Shown here piece by piece: positions 7,805 through 17,521 of a stretch of 64,000 nt of DNA. Position numbers and translations under genes: made by a program. Under the pieces are notes generated by a model. The model was given only the letters and a program-made list of their open reading frames with translations, was not told the origin of the DNA and did not search any database. This DNA is from DATGLG01 sp035294245 (GTDB lineage: Bacteria; Pseudomonadota; Alphaproteobacteria; JACZXZ01). Position 1 is the stretch's first letter; each line of letters opens with the position of its first letter. Where the stretch lies: positions 164,776-228,775 of the forward strand of contig DATGLG010000041.1 in NCBI GenBank assembly GCA_035294245.1. The letters run 5' to 3'.

Positions 7805-9526
7805 ATGCGTGCGACCGTGCTTCATGCCCTCCTGTCATCGGCCGTCACCCTTGCGGCGCTGCTCTCCGCGGCCCTGGCGCCAATCTCCGCATCCGCGGTC
7901 TCGCCCGCGCCCGCGGAAGGCAAGCGCGGCATGGTGGTGACGACGCAGCGTCTCGCGAGCGAGGTCGGGATCAAGATCCTCGAAGCGGGAGGAAACGCCG
8001 TCGACGCCGCCGTCGCGGTCGGCTATGCCCTGGCGGTGGTCGACCCCTGCTGCGGCAATATCGGCGGGGGCGGCTTCATGACCATCCGCCTCGCCGACGG
8101 CCGGGCGGTCTTCGTCAATTTCCGCGAGAAGGCGCCGCTCAAGGCGAGCCGCGACATGTATCTCGATGCCAAGGGCGAGGTGGTGCCCGGGCGGAGCACG
8201 CGCGGCTATCTCGCGATCGGCGTGCCGGGAACCGTGCTCGGCCTCGATACCGCTCTCAAGAAATACGGCACCATGAGCCGCGATGCGGTCATGGCGCCGG
8301 CGATCCGGCTCGCCGATCAGGGTTTCGTGCTCGCACGGGGCGACGTCGATATTCTCAACACGGCGACGAGGAGCTTCACCCAAGAGCCGAACGTCGCAGC
8401 GATCTTCCTCAAGAGCGGCCGCCCTTATCAGCCCGGCGACCGGCTGGTGCAGAAGGATCTCGCCGCGACACTCGAGCGCATCGCGCAGGACGGACCCGAC
8501 GCCTTCTACAAGGGACCTGTGGCCGACGCCATCGTCGAGGCGAGCCAGGCTCATGGCGGCATCCTCACGAAGGAGGATTTCGCTCGATATGACGTCGAGG
8601 AGCTGAAGCCCGTCGAATGCGACTACCGCGGATACCACGTCATCTCGGCCCCGCCGCCGAGCTCGGGCGGCGTCACTCTTTGCGAGATACTGAATGTGCT
8701 GGCGCCCTATCCGATGGGCTTTCTCGGCTTCCATTCGGCGATCGGCATCCACTACATGGTCGAGGCCATGCGCCAGGCCTATGTGGACCGCAATAACCTC
8801 CTCGGCGATCCGGACTTCGTGAGCATGCCCCTCGATCGCCTGCTGTCGCAGGGCTACGCGGACAAGCTGCGCGCCAGGATCGAGCCGTTCCGCGCCACGC
8901 CGTCGAGTGTCCTCGGCCCCGCGACGCCGCCCCATGAGGGCGTGAACACCACCCATTACTCCATCGTCGATGCCAAGGGGAACGCCGTATCCACGACCTA
9001 CACGATCAACGCCTATTTCGGCGCCAAGGTCATCGCCGGGCATACCGGCTTCTTCCTCAACGACGAGATGGACGATTTCACGAGCAAGCCCGGCGCTCCC
9101 AATCTCTATGGGCTGGTCCAGGGCGCGGCCAACGCGATTGCGCCGGGCAAGCGGCCGCTCTCCTCGATGACGCCGACGATCGTCACCAAGGACGGCAAGC
9201 TCTTCATAGTGCTGGGCAGTCCCGGCGGCTCCCGCATCATCACGATCACCCTCGAGGCGCTCATGAACGTTGTCGATTATGGGATGAGCGTGCAGGAGGC
9301 GGTCGACGCACCCCGCGTGCACCACCAATGGCTCCCCGACGAGGTCCAATATGAGCGCGGCGGCCTTTCCCGGGACACGATCGAGCGACTCCAGGAGATG
9401 GGCTACAGCCTGCATGAGCTGGGGAATTGGGGAGCCGCCGAAGCGATCGTGGTCGATCCCGCCACGGGCACGCTCTATGGCGGCAGCGACGATCGCCACC
9501 CCGCCGGCGCCGCCATCGGTTATTGA
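7805..9526 (+). CDS. ggt: Gamma-glutamyltransferase, periplasmic
   Basis: N-terminal nucleophile hydrolase that cleaves the gamma-glutamyl bond of glutathione and related compounds or transfers the glutamyl group. A signal peptide runs from MRATVLH to about the SASA site near residue 29, so it acts in the periplasm. The proenzyme cuts itself before the nucleophile threonine in NTTHYSIVD (about Thr382), giving a large and a small subunit. Other family blocks are GGNAVDAAVA, GNIGGGGFM and GSPGGSRI. ATG 7805 with AGAGGCG upstream gives 573 residues, normal for the family. It is single and divergent from the radical SAM gene. Confidence 0.95.
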   Translation: MRATVLHALLSSAVTLAALLSAALAPISASAVSPAPAEGKRGMVVTTQRLASEVGIKILEAGGNAVDAAVAVGYALAVVDPCCGNIGGGGFMTIRLADGRAVFVNFREKAPLKASRDMYLDAKGEVVPGRSTRGYLAIGVPGTVLGLDTALKKYGTMSRDAVMAPAIRLADQGFVLARGDVDILNTATRSFTQEPNVAAIFLKSGRPYQPGDRLVQKDLAATLERIAQDGPDAFYKGPVADAIVEASQAHGGILTKEDFARYDVEELKPVECDYRGYHVISAPPPSSGGVTLCEILNVLAPYPMGFLGFHSAIGIHYMVEAMRQAYVDRNNLLGDPDFVSMPLDRLLSQGYADKLRARIEPFRATPSSVLGPATPPHEGVNTTHYSIVDAKGNAVSTTYTINAYFGAKVIAGHTGFFLNDEMDDFTSKPGAPNLYGLVQGAANAIAPGKRPLSSMTPTIVTKDGKLFIVLGSPGGSRIITITLEALMNVVDYGMSVQEAVDAPRVHHQWLPDEVQYERGGLSRDTIERLQEMGYSLHELGNWGAAEAIVVDPATGTLYGGSDDRHPAGAAIGY

Positions 9527-9716
9527 GCGGCGACGGCACGGCTTTTCCAAGCGCGGCTTATCATTGCCGTGACAAGCGAGGCTCGCGCGGCGGCTTGCCA
9601 CCGGGAGATTCACAACTTAAAATTGCAATCACGTTAAGCGAACGTTAGGCACTCCCTGCCACATCATACCCCTGCGGCAAGCCCCGGTTTCCGCGACTCG
9701 TTCAAGGGACACCGTC

Positions 9717-10658
9717 TTGGAGAGCACTGTATCCATCGTCATTCCGACGATCGCGTCGGCGGCGCGGGCGCCGCTCCTGTGGCGCGCCCTGGACAGCGTT
9801 CTTCGCGACCAGGGCGCCCGCGTCATCCCGATCGTCGTCGCCAACGGCCAACGCTTCTCGCCGCCCGCTCTCGACGCGCTGAAATCGCGATCCGACATCA
9901 GGTTCTTCTATCGCGAGGAAGGAAGCGCCGTGGGCGCGCGTCTCGCGGGGCGGGAGGCCGTCGATACGGAATTCTTCGCGATGCTCGACGACGACGATGA
10001 ATTCCTGCCCGGTGCTGTCGCCGCGAGGCTGGCCTCCTTCAAGAACGATCCGGCGGTCGACGTGGTCGTCACCAACGGATTCCGTCGGCACGGCCAGCTC
10101 GAGGTCATCGATTTTCCGAATTTCGCCGCGTTCCCCCGCGATCCGCTCTGGCATCTCATGAGCTACTCGTGGTTGCAGCCGGCGGCGGGGCTTTATCGCA
10201 GCGCGACGATCCACCCCGGCTATTTCGCCGAGGTGCCGCGGTCCATGGAGTGGACTTACCTGGCGGCGCGGCTCGCGCTGGAGCGAAGGCTGCGCTTCGT
10301 CGACACGCCGACCTACCGCATGCATCGGGAAACGGCCGAATCGCTTTCGGCCTCGCGCCACTATCAGCAGGGCGAGCCCGAGGCGATCCGCCGCATGATG
10401 GCGCTCGAAGTGCCAGCGCGGATCAGGAAGCGCCTCAAGAAGAAATATGCCGCGAGCCTGCATTTCCTTGCCGAGCTGGCGCGGCAGGACGGCGAGGCGA
10501 GGACGGCGTGGGGATATCATCTCCGCAGCCTCGCTGCACCCTATGGGCTGCGCTACCTCTCCTACACCCGGCATCTGCTCCGGCCGACAGGCAAGAAGAA
10601 GGCGAGCGGCATGGCCGGCGGGATTTCGCCGCCGGCGCGCGGGCGGCTGAGCGCATGA
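9717..10658 (+). CDS. Family 2 glycosyltransferase
   Basis: A 313-residue GT-A fold protein. It opens with STVSIVIPTIAS, the nucleotide-sugar binding start of GT2 enzymes, and has a metal-binding DDDD stretch in MLDDDDEF (the DXD region). The rest is soluble, without membrane helices, and ends in a basic tail. The likely start is TTG 9717, with AAGGGA eight to ten bases upstream; no ATG or GTG fits better. It precedes a UDP-xylose synthase type gene by 48 bases, so both may serve a surface polysaccharide, but the donor and acceptor are unknown. Confidence 0.8.
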   Translation: MESTVSIVIPTIASAARAPLLWRALDSVLRDQGARVIPIVVANGQRFSPPALDALKSRSDIRFFYREEGSAVGARLAGREAVDTEFFAMLDDDDEFLPGAVAARLASFKNDPAVDVVVTNGFRRHGQLEVIDFPNFAAFPRDPLWHLMSYSWLQPAAGLYRSATIHPGYFAEVPRSMEWTYLAARLALERRLRFVDTPTYRMHRETAESLSASRHYQQGEPEAIRRMMALEVPARIRKRLKKKYAASLHFLAELARQDGEARTAWGYHLRSLAAPYGLRYLSYTRHLLRPTGKKKASGMAGGISPPARGRLSA

Positions 10659-10706
10659 CCGGCGCCGCGTCGCTTCCACAGATAAGCGAAGCCTGAGGCG
10701 AGAGCG

Positions 10707-11682
<976 letters not shown>

Positions 11683-11684
<2 letters not shown>

Positions 11685-11710
11685 TTGCGGCGCCCGCCCT
11701 TGCTTATATA
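11683..11710 (+). promoter_or_regulatory. Candidate promoter of tRNA-Gly
   Basis: TTGATT at 11683-11688 and TATATA at 11705-11710 are 16 bases apart, and the tRNA starts ten bases after the -10 box. The -35 overlaps the stop codon of the upstream gene. Prediction from consensus and position. Confidence 0.45.
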
Positions 11711-11719
11711 GGGCCCGGC

Positions 11720-11793
11720 GCGGGTGTAGCTCAATGGTAGAGCAGAAGCTTCCCAAGCTTACGACGAGGGTTCGATTCCCTTCACCCGCTCCA
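11720..11793 (+). tRNA. tRNA-Gly (anticodon CCC)
   Basis: A full cloverleaf of 74 bases with encoded CCA at 11791-11793. The acceptor stem GCGGGTG pairs with the CACCCGC at the 3' side, the D arm is GCTC/GAGC, the anticodon loop TTCCCAA gives CCC, and the T arm carries GGTTCGATTCC. The anticodon stem has four Watson-Crick pairs plus a G-A mismatch at 27-43. It reads the GGG codon. Confidence 0.95.
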
Positions 11794-11938
11794 ATTCCAT
11801 CGATCTGAGTTGTCGGACATAGGCCATTCAATGGCGTTGGCGGCGGCGCCGGCTGTGCGACACTCATTGCAGGTGGAAGCGGGCGCGCATTCCCAGGGGA
11901 TCATTGCCAGCGGGCCTGTCGCTCACGCGAGGTCGAGC

Positions 11939-12509
11939 ATGAAATCGGAGAGCCACAAGGATCTCGGCACGCCCAAGCCGTCGGGCCGATGCGTGTCCGG
12001 CCGCTGTCTTTGCGGCGCGGTGGAGATCGAGATCGATTTTCCCGCTTTCTGGGCCTGGCACGATCACTCTGCGGCAAGCCGTCGCGTGCACGGCGCCGCG
12101 TATGCGACCTATGTCGGCTGTTGGCGCAAGCACGCCCGCGTGGCGAAGGCGCATCACTCGTTTCGAAGACGCCAAGACGCAATCGACGCGAAGCTTCTGC
12201 TCTCGGTGCGGCACGCCGCTGCTCTATGAGCGCAAGCGCTCGCCCCATATGGTCAATATCCCACGGGCGCTCTTCACCGGCCGCACCGGCCGCGAGCCCC
12301 GCTATCACGTGGCGATCGCGGAGCTTCAGGATTGGGCGTACACGGGCGAGCGGCTCGTTCCCCTCAAGGGCTATCCTGGTATCGTCTGGGAGCGGCCAAA
12401 ATCGCGAAAGCACCTGCGAGGCCTTGACGGTCTCGGTCTTCTCGACCCTCGGGTCCCGTCCGCGAATGCCTCCATCGTGAGCGCGCCGCCGGACCAGGAC
12501 CGTCCCTAG
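11939..12509 (+). pseudogene. Frameshifted GFA-family (glutathione-dependent formaldehyde-activating fold) gene
   Basis: Two frames together make one GFA-type protein. The first, from ATG 11939, has RCLCGAVEIEID and VHGAAYATYVGCWRK; after VAK near 12145-12150 the reading must move by +1 to continue as ITRFEDAK, FCSRCGTPLLYE, and PRALFTGRTGREPRYH. Neither frame alone is a whole domain, so the gene is broken or carries a sequencing error. The first CxC and the last CxxC zinc pairs are kept, but the central cysteines of true GFA enzymes are replaced (HDHSAAS). The region after about 12415 is no longer family-like. Function as a formaldehyde enzyme is unlikely. Confidence 0.7.
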
Positions 12510-12635
12510 AATCGCCGCTCACGGGTCGCGCGTCAGCCCCGCCCTGGGGCAGCATCGCGGACTTCAACGAGCAACGGGACCAGGTGCGCGGCATCGCCAA
12601 ACTTTGCGATCGCCGGCCAAGGGATGCGCCGGCAG

Positions 12636-14240
12636 CTATTTCGGAGTCGCTGCACCGGCTTGCTTCTCGCCCGAGAGCTCGTCGCCGATGTCCTTGATCA
12701 AGCCCTCGGCGGGGCTCACGGTCTTGATATCCTCCACCTGGTCGCGGGTCGGCAGCTGGGAGGCATCCCAGCCGCCGCCGAGCGCCTCGATGAGCGCGAC
12801 GCTGGCGACGAGCCGATTCTGGCGGATCGCAAGGGCCGTCTGCTCGTCGGCGAGCGCGGTGGTCTGCGCGACGATGACGCTGGTATAGGCCACGGTGCCG
12901 GCGCGGTATTGATTGAGGGTCAGCCGCTCCGCTTCGCGCGCCGAGCGCACGGCATCCGCCTGCACGGCGGCCTGCTGCTCGAGGATGCGCAGCGCCGCCA
13001 GCTCGTCCTCCACCTGCTGGAACCCGGTGAGCACCGTCTCGCGGTAATTGGCGACGGTCTGGTCATAGGTTGCGCGCGCCTCCTCGACCTGGGCGCTGCG
13101 CAGCCCGCCGTCGAGGAGCGTCTGGGCCAGGCTCGGACCGAAGGCCCAAATGCCATTGGCCGCCTGGAAGAGGCCGGCGAAGGTCGAGGCGGTGGCGCTG
13201 TAGGAGGCCGAGAGGGTGATGTCCGGATAGAACGCCGCGATTGCCACGCCGATCTGGGCGTTGGCCGCTGCCATCTGGCGCTCCGCCGCGGCGATGTCCG
13301 GCCGCCGCTCGAGAAGGGTCGAGGGCACGCCCGGCGGCACCACCGGCACCTCGGTCGCGAGCGGCGCCGGCGCCAGCGAGAAGCTCGAGGCGGGCTTGCC
13401 GATCAGCACGGCGATGGCATGCTCGAGCTGGGCGCGCTGCACCCCCACATTGATGGCCTGCGCCTGGGTGTTCTTGAGCTGGGTCTCCGCGGTGACGACG
13501 TCGGCGCGCGAGGCGACGCCGGCCTTGTATTGGTTCTGGGTGATCTGCAAGGATTGGGTATAGGCGACGACGGCGTCGTCGAGGAGGCGCTTCAGCTCGT
13601 CGGCGGCGCGCAGCTCGAAATAATCGGTGGCGAGGAGGGCCTGGGCGGAAAGCCGCGCCGAGACGAGATCCGCCGCGCTGACCTGCGCGCTCGCGACATC
13701 GGATTCGACCGTGCGCCGAATCCGGCCCCAGACGTCGAGGTCCCAGGTCGCACCCGGCGAGAGATTGAACTGCGTCTGCCCGCTCGAGGCGCTGCGCCCC
13801 TGGGTCACCGTGCCGTTGCTCGACACGAAGCCGCCGCTGCTGCTTCCCTGGCGCTGCAGGCGCTGCACCGAGGTGTTGAAGGAGACGACGGGAAAGAATC
13901 CGGCGCGGGCCGCCTGCACCACCGCGCGCGCCTCGCGATAGGCCGCTTCCGAGGCCTTCAGATTCTGGTTGGAGATCGCGACCTGCCTCTCGAGCCCGTC
14001 GAGCACCGGATCGTCATAGATCGACCACCATGGCCCCCGATTGACCATGTCCTGGGGATGGCTCGGCTTCCAGCCGTCCTGCTCCTTATAGGCCGCGGGG
14101 ATGATGACCGGCGCCCGATGGTAGTCGGGTCCGACCGTACAGGCGGCGAGAAGCGCCGTCCCGGCCAGCGCGGCAACACGCGCCGTGGTGGCGGCTTTGG
14201 CCCAGCGCCTCGGCATCGGCCTCGATCCCCGCCCGCTCAT
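12636..14240 (-). CDS. NodT-family RND outer-membrane efflux lipoprotein
   Basis: The 534-residue protein has a signal sequence with lipobox LLAAC (Cys34), then the CTVGPDYHRP-like start and the WW(S)IYDDP block of NodT/OprM outer-membrane factors, and two long alpha-helical repeats (EAAYREARAVVQAARAGFFP; GERQMAAANAQIG-type segments). It should form the trimeric tunnel through the outer membrane for the two pumps encoded just upstream. Its ATG overlaps the mdtC stop as ATGA (14237-14240), so translation is coupled. It is the last gene of the operon. Confidence 0.93.
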   Translation of the reverse strand: MSGRGSRPMPRRWAKAATTARVAALAGTALLAACTVGPDYHRAPVIIPAAYKEQDGWKPSHPQDMVNRGPWWSIYDDPVLDGLERQVAISNQNLKASEAAYREARAVVQAARAGFFPVVSFNTSVQRLQRQGSSSGGFVSSNGTVTQGRSASSGQTQFNLSPGATWDLDVWGRIRRTVESDVASAQVSAADLVSARLSAQALLATDYFELRAADELKRLLDDAVVAYTQSLQITQNQYKAGVASRADVVTAETQLKNTQAQAINVGVQRAQLEHAIAVLIGKPASSFSLAPAPLATEVPVVPPGVPSTLLERRPDIAAAERQMAAANAQIGVAIAAFYPDITLSASYSATASTFAGLFQAANGIWAFGPSLAQTLLDGGLRSAQVEEARATYDQTVANYRETVLTGFQQVEDELAALRILEQQAAVQADAVRSAREAERLTLNQYRAGTVAYTSVIVAQTTALADEQTALAIRQNRLVASVALIEALGGGWDASQLPTRDQVEDIKTVSPAEGLIKDIGDELSGEKQAGAATPK

Positions 14241-17200
14241 GCGCTTGCCTCCGGCGTCGCGGCACCGGGATGGCGGCGTCGCCAGACGCGCTGCCCCCAG
14301 AGGCGGAAGCGGTCGAGATAGAGATAGACCACGGGCGTCGTGTAGAGGGTGAGGGCCTGGCTCACGATCAGGCCCCCTGCGATCGAGATGCCGAGGGGCT
14401 GGCGCAGCTCGGCGCCATAGCCGGCGCCAAGGGCGAGCGGCAGCGCCCCCAGGAGGGCCACCATCGTCGTCATCATGATGGGGCGAAAGCGCATCAGGCA
14501 GGCCTGATAGATGGCCGCGCGCGAGCTCAGGCCCTGCTCGCGCTCCACCTCGAGCGCGAAGTCGATCATCATGATCGCGTTCTTCTTCACGATGCCGATG
14601 AGCAGGATCACGCCGATGAGGGCAATGATGCTGAACTCGATGTTGAAGGCCATCAAGGCCAGAACGGCGCCCACGCCGGCCGAGGGAAGCGTCGAGAGGA
14701 TCGTGATCGGATGAATGTAGCTCTCATAGAGAATACCGAGCACGATATAGACCGCAGCGAGGGCGGCGAGGATCAGGATCGGCTCGTTCGCCAGCGAGCG
14801 CTGGAAGACATTCGCCGTGCCCTGGAAGCCGCCATGAATGGAGGCGGGAACGCCGAGGCGCTGCATGGTCTGGTCGATGGCGGCGACGGCGGTTGACAGG
14901 GGCTCCCCCGGCGGCAGGTTGAAGGAGATCGTCACCGCCGCGAATTGGCCCTGATGGTTCACCGCAAGCGGCGTCGCCCCCGGCCCGTAATGGCTGATCG
15001 CCGAGAGGGGGATCATGGTCTCCGCCGCCGTGCTGACCGCCGCCCCCGTCGAGGTCGCGCCATGGCCGGTATTGGCGAGCTGATTGAGGCTGAAGTTGCG
15101 CGCCGTATCGTTGGCGATGGATGCGGCGCTGGCGCTCGTCGCCGCGCCCGATGTGACGGTGCCGACCACGGCGTTGGTCGCGTGGGTGCCGCTGATGGCA
15201 CCGCCCGAGGTGCTGACATAAAGGTCCTTGAGCGTCTCCGGGCTTTGCCAATATTGCGGCGCCACCTCCATCACGACATGGTACTGGTTGAGGGGGTTGT
15301 AGATCGTCGAGACCTGCCGCTGGCCGAAGGCGTCATAGAGCGTGTTGTCGATCTGGCTCGCCGTCAGGCCGAGCCGCGACGCGGTGGCGCGATCGATGAC
15401 GAGATCGGTCTCGAGCCCCTTGTCCTCCTGGTCCGAGCTCACATCGGTGAGCTGCGGCACGTGCTGGAGCGCCTCCGTGATCTTGGGCGCCCAGTTCCGC
15501 AGCTCGCCCAGATCGTCGCCTTGCAGCGTGTATTGATACTGGGCATTGCTCTGGCGGCCGCCGACGCGGATGTCCTGCACCGCCTGCAGGAACAGCGTCG
15601 CCCCCGGGACCACGGCGAGCTTGCGGCGCAGCCGCGCGATGATCTGGTCGGCGGAGAGGCGGCGCTCGGCCAGGGGCTTCAAGGAGACGAAGACGAAGCC
15701 GGAATTCGTCCGGCTGCCTCCCGTATATCCCACCACGCTGTCGACGGCGGGATCGCTCCGCACGATCCCGATGAACTGCACAAGCTTCTGCTTCATGAGT
15801 TGGAACGAGATGCTCTGATCCGCCTGGATGCCGCCGATGAGGCGCCCGGTGTCTTGCTGGGGAAAGAAGCCCTTGGGCACGACGACGAAGAGATAGACAT
15901 TGAGACAGACGGTGCCGAGGAGGATGAGCATGGTGAGGCGCGCATGGGCGAGCGCCCAGCCGAGGGAGCGCTCATAGGCGTGCAGCATCGCGTCGAAGGC
16001 GCGCTCGCTGGCGCGGGAGAGCCATCCGGGCTGATGATCGGGCTGGCGGCCGAGAAGGCGCGAGCACATCATCGGCGTCGTGGTCAGGGAGACGACGAGG
16101 GAGACGAGGATGGCGACCGAGAGCGTGACGGCGAATTCGCGGAAGAGGCGTCCGACGATGCCGCCCATCAGAAGGATGGGCACGAAGACGGCGACGAGGG
16201 AGGCGCTCATCGAGAGCACGGTGAAGCTCACCTCGCGCGCCCCCTGAAGCGCCGCCTGCATGCGCGGCATGCCGGCCTCGATGTGCCGCATGATGTTCTC
16301 GAGCACGACGATGGCGTCGTCGACCACGAAGCCGGTGGCGATGGTGAGCGCCATCAGGGAGAGATTGTCGAGGCTGTAGCCGAGCAGGTACATCACCCCG
16401 AAAGTGCCGATGAGCGATACCATGACGGCGACGCTGGGGATCAGGGTGGCGCGCGCGCTGCGCAGGAAGGCGAAGACCACCAGGATCACCAGGCCCATCG
16501 CGATGAGGAGGGTGTGCTGCACCTCCTCGAGGGAGGCGCGGATGGTCGGCGTGCGGTCGAGGGCGACGGTGAGGTCGATGTCGCTCGGGATCGACGCCTT
16601 GAGCTCGGGCAAGAGGGCGTTCACGCGGTCGACGGTGTCGATGATGTTGGCGCCGGGCTCCCGATAGAGAATGATGAGGACCGAGGGCTTGCCGTTGGCG
16701 AGGCCCTGGTTGCGCAGGTCCTCGACGGAATCGACGACGTCGGCCACGTCCTTCAGCCGCACGGCGGCGCCGTTGCGATAGGCGACGACCAGCGAGCGGT
16801 ACTGGTCGGCGCGACGGGCTTGATCGTTCGTGTAGATCTGAAAGCGCTGCCCCCCCACCTCAATGGCGCCCTTGGGACTGTTGGCATTCGCCGAGGCGAG
16901 GGCGGCGCGCACATCCTCGAGCCCGATACCGTATTTGAAGACGGCGTGGGGATTGATCTCGACGCGCACCGCCGGCAGCGAGCTGCCGCCGACATTCACC
17001 TGGCCGATGCCCTCGACCTGGGATAGGCGCTGCTGCAGCACGGTGGCCGCGGAATCGTAGAGCTGGCCCTGGCTCCGCGTATCCGAGGTGAGGGCCAGGA
17101 TCATGATGGGCGCGTCCGCCGGATTGACCTTGCGATAGGTCGGGTTGCTCCTGAGGCTCGAAGGAAGATCGATGCGCGCTGCGTTGATGGCCGCCTGCAC

Positions 17201-17521
17201 GTCCCGCGCGGCGCCGTTGATGTCGCGATCGAGACCGAACTGCAGGACGATGCGCGCCTGCCCGACGGAGCTCGTTGAGGTCATCTCCGAGACGTCCGCG
17301 ATCTGGCCGAGATGGCGCTCGAGGGGTGTCGCGACGCTCGTCGCCATCACCTCGGGGCTGGCGCCCGGGAGCTGGGCCTGCACGAGGATGGTGGGGAAGT
17401 CCACCTGCGGCAGCGGCGAGACCGGCAGCAGGAAATAGGCGACCGCCCCCGCGAGCGCCACGCCGAGGGTCAGGAGCGTGGTTGCGACCGGGCGGTTGAT
17501 AAAGGGGGCCGCGAGGTTCAT
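14237..17521 (-). CDS. mdtC: RND multidrug efflux pump, MdtC-like
   Basis: Inner-membrane proton antiporter, 1,094 residues with 12 membrane helices and two large periplasmic loops. The proton relay motif GFVVDDAIVVLEN in helix 4 is present, as are FINRPVATTLL at the N-terminus and the GIVKKNAIMMIDFALE block in the second half. ATG 17521 overlaps the mdtB stop as ATGA; the frame is open much further upstream, but that part lies antiphase inside mdtB. A Ser/Ala/Thr-rich insertion of about 60 residues (coded by roughly 15017-15207) lies in the second periplasmic loop compared with enteric MdtC. MdtB and MdtC normally form a mixed trimer. Confidence 0.92.
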   Translation of the reverse strand: MNLAAPFINRPVATTLLTLGVALAGAVAYFLLPVSPLPQVDFPTILVQAQLPGASPEVMATSVATPLERHLGQIADVSEMTSTSSVGQARIVLQFGLDRDINGAARDVQAAINAARIDLPSSLRSNPTYRKVNPADAPIMILALTSDTRSQGQLYDSAATVLQQRLSQVEGIGQVNVGGSSLPAVRVEINPHAVFKYGIGLEDVRAALASANANSPKGAIEVGGQRFQIYTNDQARRADQYRSLVVAYRNGAAVRLKDVADVVDSVEDLRNQGLANGKPSVLIILYREPGANIIDTVDRVNALLPELKASIPSDIDLTVALDRTPTIRASLEEVQHTLLIAMGLVILVVFAFLRSARATLIPSVAVMVSLIGTFGVMYLLGYSLDNLSLMALTIATGFVVDDAIVVLENIMRHIEAGMPRMQAALQGAREVSFTVLSMSASLVAVFVPILLMGGIVGRLFREFAVTLSVAILVSLVVSLTTTPMMCSRLLGRQPDHQPGWLSRASERAFDAMLHAYERSLGWALAHARLTMLILLGTVCLNVYLFVVVPKGFFPQQDTGRLIGGIQADQSISFQLMKQKLVQFIGIVRSDPAVDSVVGYTGGSRTNSGFVFVSLKPLAERRLSADQIIARLRRKLAVVPGATLFLQAVQDIRVGGRQSNAQYQYTLQGDDLGELRNWAPKITEALQHVPQLTDVSSDQEDKGLETDLVIDRATASRLGLTASQIDNTLYDAFGQRQVSTIYNPLNQYHVVMEVAPQYWQSPETLKDLYVSTSGGAISGTHATNAVVGTVTSGAATSASAASIANDTARNFSLNQLANTGHGATSTGAAVSTAAETMIPLSAISHYGPGATPLAVNHQGQFAAVTISFNLPPGEPLSTAVAAIDQTMQRLGVPASIHGGFQGTANVFQRSLANEPILILAALAAVYIVLGILYESYIHPITILSTLPSAGVGAVLALMAFNIEFSIIALIGVILLIGIVKKNAIMMIDFALEVEREQGLSSRAAIYQACLMRFRPIMMTTMVALLGALPLALGAGYGAELRQPLGISIAGGLIVSQALTLYTTPVVYLYLDRFRLWGQRVWRRRHPGAATPEASA

